A DNA stretch of 64,000 nt, taken from contig JAFIHG010000001.1 in the NCBI GenBank assembly GCA_017848795.1, positions 1 through 64,000 on the forward strand. Direction: 5' to 3'. Source of the DNA: Candidatus Nanopelagicales bacterium. GTDB lineage: Bacteria; Actinomycetota; Actinomycetes; S36-B12; CAIYMF01. A model generated the notes under the pieces. The model made no database searches. It was not told the origin of the DNA and saw only the letters and a program-made list of their open reading frames with translations. A program made the translations under genes and the position numbers. Positions 7,753-14,065 of the stretch are shown in pieces (the stretch's first letter is position 1; each line of letters starts with the position of its first letter).

Positions 7753-8038
7753 GCGACAACCCTTCCCGTTACACCCTCATTGTCACGCCCGCGGCGCGGG
7801 CCAGGTGGAGCAGCATCTACCTGAGGCCGTCGCCTTCGCCGCACACGAGTTCATCGTCGGGGCGTTGTTGGACAACCCCCAAGGCGTCGGGAAGCGGTTG
7901 CATGCACCTCTCGGTGATCGGCACGCCGCCCGGCTGGGCACCTACCGCGTGGTCTGCCGCATCAAGGACGAGGAGCGAACCGTGACGGTCGTCGATATCG
8001 CACACCGCCGGAGACACCTACCGCGCGCCAACCGCTGA
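7749..8038 (+). pseudogene. RelE/ParE-family toxin, disrupted by two frameshifts
   Basis: The start (SRYTLIVTPAARAR) is in the frame beginning at 7749. The middle (LPEAVAFAAHEFIVGALLDNP, GKRLHAPL, LGTYRVVCRIKDEERTVTVVDIAHRR) is in the frame that continues to 8038. A second slip near 8009 replaces the expected DTYRA ending with HLPRANR; the expected residues are present one frame over. Two independent indels in ~220 bases argue for true inactivation rather than a single read error. Intact relatives are about 85-90 residues and cleave ribosome-bound mRNA. Confidence 0.75.
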
Positions 8039-8168
8039 TCTCGGGCTGCCGCACCGAGGCGGCCGGTCCGCGGCTCAGCGAAGTCGCCGTCCAGCGATCG
8101 AGTGCCGAGGACCGGGCGTTGCCGGCGGCGGTACGGGGCAGCCGCACTCGCGGCGGAAAGACGCACAT

Positions 8169-8948
8169 TCAAAGCGAGGGCAGGTCCGTGGTCGTTGCAC
8201 TTGCCAGAGGCGCTCCTTGACGATGTGGAATGTGCGCCCGGCGCGACCGCCGTAGTTGTGCAGCGAGCGCGGCGTAGCCCGAACCATCCAGGTCCCCTTT
8301 GGCCTGATCGATCTTGTGCATCAGCGAGTCGAAGTCTCGGTCGAACGTGGGTTCAGAGACGCACAGCAGGTTCACGACCCGACCGATGAAGTCGAGCATA
8401 TGGAAGCGTGCGCGAAGCGCGACGTAGTTGTAGTCGAAAGTTGCCTGATCGGTCGAGAAGACGTTCTCGCTTCGGCTCTTCAGTTGCCAGGTCCATTGGC
8501 CGTGGGCCAGGCGGTTGCGATCGGTGATGACAGGCGCAAGGTCGTTCTCCAGTAGTTGAGTCACAGCTTCGACTCGCATCAGCGCCTTCGCTGGTAGCGA
8601 ACCGCTCAAGGATTGGTGCGCCATCACGCCGTAGTGGCGCCGCGCCGCAAAGTCGACTGCTAACGCCCAGCGCCGATCCTGACTCTGAACGAGCCAGATG
8701 AGAGCGCGCTCTCGGTCGTTGAAGCCGGTAGGGTCTTCGAGGATCTTGCGAAGACGCGACTCTGCATATACGCCAAGAAGCAGTGTATGGACCTTGCGCA
8801 TCGCGTTCTCAGCGGGCTCGTCGCCTTCTCCAATTGCCCGTTTGTGCGCACGCTCAACTTGCCTGAGCGCCGCAAGAACAGCGTCTAGGTTGTCAGCATG
8901 CTTGCGGAAGTTCGGGCTGCTGGGGTATTCGACCACTGTTCTACTCAC
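8169..8948 (-). CDS. HEPN-domain protein, putative RNase of a defence module
   Basis: 259 residues from GTG 8948; ATG at 8975 and GTG at 8936 are in-frame alternatives. The protein is helical throughout, with the HEPN signature R-N-R-L-A-H (Rx4H) at about residues 144-149, directly followed by GQW. Preceding helices (RRWALAVDFAARRHYGVMAHQSL, MRVEAVTQLLENDLAPVITD) fit the four-helix HEPN bundle. Proteins with this motif are frequent in toxin-antitoxin and anti-phage loci and cut RNA as dimers. A basic 25-residue tail ends the protein. It is on the same strand as the OLD-type nuclease upstream, separated by 319 bases holding a tRNA-like element and a hairpin. Family membership is inferred from motif and fold pattern only. 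Confidence 0.65.
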   Translation of the reverse strand: MSRTVVEYPSSPNFRKHADNLDAVLAALRQVERAHKRAIGEGDEPAENAMRKVHTLLLGVYAESRLRKILEDPTGFNDRERALIWLVQSQDRRWALAVDFAARRHYGVMAHQSLSGSLPAKALMRVEAVTQLLENDLAPVITDRNRLAHGQWTWQLKSRSENVFSTDQATFDYNYVALRARFHMLDFIGRVVNLLCVSEPTFDRDFDSLMHKIDQAKGDLDGSGYAALAAQLRRSRRAHIPHRQGAPLASATTTDLPSL

Positions 8949-8989
8949 GGACGCCGGAGTGCATGTACAAGACATGCCTTCTGGCGTCC
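8949..8989 (-). promoter_or_regulatory. Long hairpin immediately before the HEPN gene
   Basis: 17-base arms at 8949-8965 and 8973-8989 match at 14 of 17 positions around a 7-base loop. On the transcribed strand the hairpin ends directly at the GTG start and contains an AGAAGG and an alternative ATG. It shares its upstream strand with the acceptor stem of the tRNA-like element, so both structures cannot form together. Confidence 0.5.
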
Positions 8990-9049
8990 GGGAGTCGAAC
9001 CCGGTACTCACTCGGCGAACCGAGCCGCGCTCCGAGCGCGCCACGCCCG
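8980..9049 (-). other. tRNA-like element (pseudo-tRNA) without a normal anticodon loop
   Basis: Reading leftward from 9049: a 7-base acceptor strand CGGGCGT pairs with ACGCCAG (8987-8981) with one mismatch. The D-arm is CGCG-CTCGGAG-CGCG, the next arm CTCGG-TTCG-CCGAG has a 4-base instead of 7-base loop, the variable region is 6 bases, and the T-arm is a perfect CCGGG-TTCGACT-CCCGG. No CCA is encoded. The short anticodon-position loop excludes decoding. It could be a decayed tRNA, an integration-site (att) remnant of a tRNA 3' end, or a regulatory or decoy RNA. Not a functional tRNA gene. Confidence 0.45.
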
Positions 9050-9267
9050 AGAGCACCCTACACGATGCCCCGGACGTGAACCGGGAGGCACCTCTGGTGA
9101 CTGTCGCGACGACAGCCGGCCGCGCCGGAGGCTGCTCGCGGCGGTGTGACGCGTTTGCCTGACGTGCGTCGAATCGGCCGTGTCGAAGGCGGATTGTCCG
9201 TTGGGGTTTGGTCTCGTCCACGACCAGTACCACCCCAGGAGCAGCCCACTGGGTTTGGATGGCTCGG

Positions 9268-11571
9268 TTAGGAAGCCTGCTGAACCGCGTTCGTAACCCC
9301 GTACACGAGCGTGGCGAGTGCGTCACGGAACGATTGCGGGTCATCGATCAGGGCTCGGGGCTCGTCCATGAGCTTGAAGTCACGCCCGAGGCGACGGATA
9401 CCGTCGAGGACGTCGTCGGCTTCTGCGGCGTCGCGTGGAAGCTGCGCTTCGATGCTCTCCAGAAGTGCGGTCGCTTCGTTCTTGCGGATGGCGTTCGGAT
9501 GGTCGGTGACGAAGTTCTTCCGAAGCCGCTTCAAGATTGTGGAGATCTTGAGGTGTGCGTGGTCGCGGATCGCCTCGCGCTGCTTCTGCTCGACGAGCGC
9601 GAGGATGGGTTGGAACCCGTCGTACAGGTCTTTCTGCGTCTTGGTGGTCGCGCTCTCGTGGAGCGCGAGGTCCATGACGTTGCGGGCGAATGGGACCTTG
9701 TCTAGTTCGAGCGGCCTGTCGAGTCCCGCCGTAGTGCTCGCCTCAGCCGCGGCTGCGGCTAGGAGCTTGAACAACTTAACTTCCTTCGACGGGTCCACGT
9801 CCTTCCACGCCTGGACGAAGGCTTCCGAGTCCTCGTGCGACAGGACGGTCTTGGCATATCTCTTGACCGCCTCGTTCGCGAGCGCGGCCGGGATGCAGTC
9901 TTCGAGTTCCATCACTCCTGGCCGGTCCTCCCCGTCGACAGTGGCGGCGACCGTGAACACGAGCGACTCGGGCAAAAGCCCCTTCATCGCCTTGATTCCG
10001 TCGATGGCCTTCTGCCCGTCCGCGTCGTTGTCCACCAAGACGAGGACCGCGGGCTTGTCTTCGTCACGTCCGCGGGCCAGATAGACCATGTAGGGCACGT
10101 TCCCTGCGCCGCCGCACGCTACGAGGGTGAGTGTGTTCAGGTCGAGAGCGTTCCCGTTCGGGGCGACCCTGCGAGCCACACTGCTGGCGCCCGCAAGCAG
10201 GATCGGGTCGGCCTGGCCCTCGACCATGAGGTTGCACGAGCTGATAAACGTGGTCTCCGCCACGAACCCTCCGAGCGCCGTGCGGAGTGGGTCGTAGTGG
10301 TTACGTCCTGCGTTCTTGACCACACGCGTGCCCTCCTCGCCGTCGCCCTTCTCCAGCACCCTGATTCGCTCGGCGTGGTTCTTGTCGATCAGGAACGGCG
10401 AGTGGGTCACATAGACGACCTGCACCGGGGCCCGCTCGTGGTCCTCGGGGTGCGCGAACGCGCCGAAAATCCGTAGAAGGTCATGCTGGCCGGAGTTGGA
10501 CAGGAATGCGTCGGGCTCGTCCATGAGTAGCATCTCGCCCTCGTCCGAGTCATGTGAGAGGTACTGGACGAAGTAGCTGAGGAAGTACTTCAGGCCCTGG
10601 CTACGCTCCTTGAATGTGTAGTCGCTGCCGGTCCGGTCCCGGATGGTGAACACCAGGTCGAAATCCCGCAGCCGCAGGCGGAGGGCGAAGTCGGTGTCCT
10701 GGGTCCACCAGTGCTTGAAGTTGAGCGAGTCAGCGAGTTTGCGGTTCATCTTGTCGACGAGCGCCTCCGCGTAGCCTTCTGATGTGTGGACCGCCTTCCT
10801 CAGTTCGGCAAACTCGCCTTCGGTGATGCCTGCCACGTCCACGAGCAGACGACGGGCCAGTTCCCATTGCTCGAGGAGCTCGGCGGTCGGCGAGTCGTCC
10901 GTGCCGCTGTAGACCGGTCTGCCTTCCCCTGTGGTTGGGTTCTCTAAGGACTCGGGGTGCTCACGGACGAACAGCATCCGTGACAGCCAGGATTGGCGTG
11001 TCTGGTTCTTGGTGTTCAGTTCCCCGGCCAGGAACGCGATCTCCACGCTGTCTGGCAGCGGGATACGTGCGTCGATGCGGAACGACTTCGGCAGGACGAG
11101 CTCCGCGGGGATCTTGTCGAGCACCCTCGACTGGTCCCCTACGAACAGCTCGATCCGGTCGTGGAAGCGAAACAGGTGAAACGAGTCGAAACCGGAAGCT
11201 TCTGAGTCGATGAGAGCGGTGATAGCTGTACGATCTTCTTCGGTAAGGTCGGTGAACTCGCCGCCGAACTCCGGCAGTTCTGGGGCTTCGTCCTCGTTGA
11301 ACTCGGTGGAGTATCGGCAGAAGTCCTGTTTCTCGAAGCGGTCGCCGGTCAGCAGCGCCTCGATCGCGTACAACAGTTGGCTCTTACCCGCCTCGTTTGC
11401 CCCGACAACTGTGGTCACGTCGGACTCCAACGGGATGCGCACGAACGGAAAGAACTTCTCGCCTGCGCCGAGCGAATCCCATGGGTCGGGTCGGGCGCCG
11501 TCTCGACTCTTGCGCAGGTAGTCGAAGTTGAACGACCGGAAGAACCTGATATAGAGCGTCTTGAGCCGCAT
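9268..11571 (-). CDS. OLD-family ATP-dependent nuclease (AAA/ABC-type ATPase plus TOPRIM)
   Basis: 767 residues. The N-terminal SMC/ABC-like ATPase has Walker A GANEAGKS at residues 57-64, a signature-like RSQGLKYFLSYF, Walker B LLMDEPDAFLS and the switch histidine in VVYVTHSPFLI. A C-terminal TOPRIM domain follows, with glutamate in LMVEGQADPILLAG and the acidic pair in VLVLVDNDADGQKA. This is the architecture of Overcoming Lysogenization Defect nucleases, used by phages and in anti-phage systems such as Gabija. No UvrD helicase partner (GajB) is present; neighbours on the same strand are the HEPN gene downstream and the GIY-YIG/type I restriction genes upstream. Confidence 0.85.
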   Translation of the reverse strand: MRLKTLYIRFFRSFNFDYLRKSRDGARPDPWDSLGAGEKFFPFVRIPLESDVTTVVGANEAGKSQLLYAIEALLTGDRFEKQDFCRYSTEFNEDEAPELPEFGGEFTDLTEEDRTAITALIDSEASGFDSFHLFRFHDRIELFVGDQSRVLDKIPAELVLPKSFRIDARIPLPDSVEIAFLAGELNTKNQTRQSWLSRMLFVREHPESLENPTTGEGRPVYSGTDDSPTAELLEQWELARRLLVDVAGITEGEFAELRKAVHTSEGYAEALVDKMNRKLADSLNFKHWWTQDTDFALRLRLRDFDLVFTIRDRTGSDYTFKERSQGLKYFLSYFVQYLSHDSDEGEMLLMDEPDAFLSNSGQHDLLRIFGAFAHPEDHERAPVQVVYVTHSPFLIDKNHAERIRVLEKGDGEEGTRVVKNAGRNHYDPLRTALGGFVAETTFISSCNLMVEGQADPILLAGASSVARRVAPNGNALDLNTLTLVACGGAGNVPYMVYLARGRDEDKPAVLVLVDNDADGQKAIDGIKAMKGLLPESLVFTVAATVDGEDRPGVMELEDCIPAALANEAVKRYAKTVLSHEDSEAFVQAWKDVDPSKEVKLFKLLAAAAAEASTTAGLDRPLELDKVPFARNVMDLALHESATTKTQKDLYDGFQPILALVEQKQREAIRDHAHLKISTILKRLRKNFVTDHPNAIRKNEATALLESIEAQLPRDAAEADDVLDGIRRLGRDFKLMDEPRALIDDPQSFRDALATLVYGVTNAVQQAS

Positions 11572-11922
11572 GTCCCTGCCAATCTGGTCGACCCCACTGG
11601 TCTGCCGGAGTCAGGTTAGCGAGGATCAACGACACGGCACCCTTCGAGTGATGGCGCGACAACCGAGCCCCGAGGCCGCGCCGTCTCAAGCAACATGCGG
11701 GCACTTCCGTCAGGCTTCACGGGTCTGTCTGGCGCAGGACTTGACCACGACTCGTGCGCACTGTGGGCGGTTCGTCCTTGGGTCACTCTGGGCGGAGTGG
11801 GTCACAGCGGGGCCGCCGACGCCGGCACGTAGCGCCCCGGCCAGCTGAGCGGTCGATTCGAGCGAGTCTCGACCTGTGCTCGAGGGCGGCTCACGTGAGC
11901 CGCTCGGCCCGGCAGTTGTCGC
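11572..11922. other. Intergenic stretch before the OLD gene, no recognised gene
   Basis: About 350 bases between the OLD start and the end of the GIY-YIG gene. It must hold the leftward OLD promoter; only a weak AGGG precedes the OLD start. I see no convincing coding frame or large hairpin. Confidence 0.4.
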
Positions 11923-12824
11923 CTAGTTGTCGACGCCGCGGCTCTCCCACTGGCCGAACGTGCCTTCCGATGACACCCACGCGTCCCGACCGTTGAAGGA
12001 GCGGCCCATGACGATGACGCCCGCGGTCGACGGCGAGGTGAACACGATGTCGCGCGTCACTGTGCTGTGGCCGTCCCCGATGCGGATCGACCCGTCGGCC
12101 ACGAGCCGCTCCTGGAGGGCGCGGTACGACGCGTACGCCCGGGCGGTGCTCTCGCGATAGTTGTCGCTGTGCCGGACGGCGGCCGCGACGATCGACCCGG
12201 TGAGCAGGGTAAACTCGCCGTCGATCTGCTGTGCCCGCACGTCGATGCCGTGCTTGGCGTGGGTCAGGCGGAAGACCGGCGAAGCGTTCTCCGACTGCTC
12301 GCCGACGGGCGCTCGCGTCTCGTGTACGCAGATCGCCTTGACGCCCAGTACCGGCAGGACGATCTGCAGCTGCGACAGGAAGTAGTCCATGTCGGAGGCG
12401 TCCGCCTCGGAAGGCCAGGGGTCGGCGGCTCGGTGCCGTTCTCCAGGCCTACGCGACCCGCCTCCTTCGCCAGTGCGATCAGGCGCGACTCCAGGTAGCG
12501 GCCATGGGACTTGGTCAGGTTCGCGTCCTTCGACGTGATCACCACGACTCGGTCCCAAAACGACTTGTCCCGCTGGTGCGCGCGCAGCCGCTCGGCCACG
12601 ACGTCGGCCTCGCCGATGTAGCACTTCACGCCGCCAATCGCGTCGTCGGCGTCGCCGAGCAGCAGGTACACACCGGTACGCGCCGCCTCCGGGCGGCGCA
12701 GCAACTCCGCCAGATCGGAACGCCGGGCGGTCAGCACGTGACCGGTCCAGTTCGTGATTTCGGCGGTGGTGAGTCCGCCCGGCTTGCCGTCCACGAGGAA
12801 CAGCCGCACCTGCTTGCCGCTCAC
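11923..12824 (-). pseudogene. GIY-YIG nuclease-like protein with DUF4357-like C-terminus, frameshifted
   Basis: From GTG 12824, a GIY-YIG-type domain is visible (TGVYLLLGDADDA..., then KCYIGEADVVAERL, and ESRLIALAKEAG with the catalytic-type Glu). After ENGTEPPTP the frame changes: the continuation (SEADASDMDYFLSQLQIVLPVLG...) lies one frame over and ends in TRDIVFTSPSTAGVIVMGRSFNGRDAWV, similar to DUF4357. The break is in a short C-rich run near 12410-12420. The gene overlaps hsdS by GTGA, and such proteins commonly accompany type I restriction loci. If the slip is real, only the nuclease-like half (about 140 native residues) is made. Confidence 0.7.
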
Positions 12825-14065
12825 GCCTCGATCATCTCCTCGATCCGCTCGTCGTCGCTGCTGGTACCGGTCAGCCGCCCGGAGAACGCCGCGGCGAGCA
12901 GCGCCCGCCGAAGGGCGCCGCCTCTTCGTCGGCCCGCCTCCGTCTGATCAACAATTCTGGTCGTTGCACCTCGCGTTGCCCTTACCGCGCTGACCAGATG
13001 GCGCTGGCGGTGAACATCAGGCAGGGGAATCGACAGGCCGTTCAGCTTCGAAACGCTCAGGGTATGGAGTCCGCTGCTCGAACTCGAGATGGCGCTCAGG
13101 GCAGCACGGTTCTGGGGCGAGTTCCAGACCGCCTCCAGGTACTCGGGATCGAGCACCTCCGGCTTCGGTCGGACACGTATCAGGTGGTTCTGGTGGACGC
13201 AGTTGTCGATAGATCCATCCCAGACTGCCGCGCGCCCGATCTGTCGTGGGCTTCCATTCCCTTCGACGACGAGCAAGTCGCCCTTCATCAACTTCAGACG
13301 GTCTAGCTCCCCATCGAACAGTTCGATTTGATGCACATCCGACAAGTCCAGACCGTCAGCGGTCACGTTTGCGACTCGTAGGAAGGGGAACGAGTTGTTC
13401 CTGGGCCTACGCTTCTGCTGCTTCTGAATCCCGCCCTGGATGACCGCCACATCGGGTAGGGGAACCGGGGAGCCTTCACGACATCGCATGAGCGCTGACC
13501 GCTCAAGGGCACGAGCGGCCGCGACCACGCGTCGCAGATAGGAGTCCGCGGCATCGAGGCGTGAGAGGTGGTCTTCGAGGACCTCGACGATGCGCCGCTG
13601 CTCGTCGAGCGGCGGCACCGGCGTCGGCCAGGAGGCGAGTCTGGCGCGACCAAGGTGGTGGATTCCAACGCCTCGCGAGTGTTCGACGAAGCGGCCCGCT
13701 AGGACTTGAAGGCGGAAGAAGTGGAGCAGGAACCGGGGATCATGAGTCTGAGGACGGACCCGTATGAGTGTGTTTTGAAAAGCGCACTCATCCAGCTGGC
13801 CATTCCATAGAGCCGGCTTCCCTACTTCGCCCGGGCTTCCCGATGCCTCGCTCAGCAGGAGGTCACCGGCCACCAGCCGGTACGTTTCCATCTCGGAGTC
13901 CGTGAAGTTCATGGACTTCACGTCATCGAGGCTGATCCCGCCCCACGTCACGTTGGCTGCTCTCAGGTACGGCCGCATCGTGTCCCCAGTGTGGTTCTTG
14001 GGGGACCGCTGCCTTCCCAGGCGAACCTCCGCCACGTCAGACAGCGGGACGGTCGGCCACGTCAT
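12821..14065 (-). CDS. hsdS: Type I restriction-modification specificity subunit HsdS
   Basis: 414 residues from ATG 14065, which overlaps the hsdR stop by ATGA. Two target-recognition domains, each followed by a conserved helix region: PLDEQRRIVEVLEDHLSRLDAADSYLRR in the middle and LPDVHRQRHLVSAVRATR near the end. The two recognition domains are visibly related to each other (PYLRAANVT..GDLLLSEASGSP..FQNTLIRVRP and PFLRVANVT..GDLLVVEGNGSP..HQNHLIRVRP). HsdS directs both cleavage and methylation to a bipartite site. No hsdM lies in this cluster. Confidence 0.88.
   Translation of the reverse strand: MTWPTVPLSDVAEVRLGRQRSPKNHTGDTMRPYLRAANVTWGGISLDDVKSMNFTDSEMETYRLVAGDLLLSEASGSPGEVGKPALWNGQLDECAFQNTLIRVRPQTHDPRFLLHFFRLQVLAGRFVEHSRGVGIHHLGRARLASWPTPVPPLDEQRRIVEVLEDHLSRLDAADSYLRRVVAAARALERSALMRCREGSPVPLPDVAVIQGGIQKQQKRRPRNNSFPFLRVANVTADGLDLSDVHQIELFDGELDRLKLMKGDLLVVEGNGSPRQIGRAAVWDGSIDNCVHQNHLIRVRPKPEVLDPEYLEAVWNSPQNRAALSAISSSSSGLHTLSVSKLNGLSIPLPDVHRQRHLVSAVRATRGATTRIVDQTEAGRRRGGALRRALLAAAFSGRLTGTSSDDERIEEMIEA

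Noticed and set aside
8980-9049. Functional tRNA gene
   Set aside because: The T-arm and most of the acceptor stem are good, but the anticodon arm has a 4-base loop and the acceptor has a mismatch, so no anticodon can be assigned.
9268-11571. Gabija system
   Set aside because: The OLD-type nuclease would fit GajA, but no UvrD-like helicase (GajB) lies on either side.
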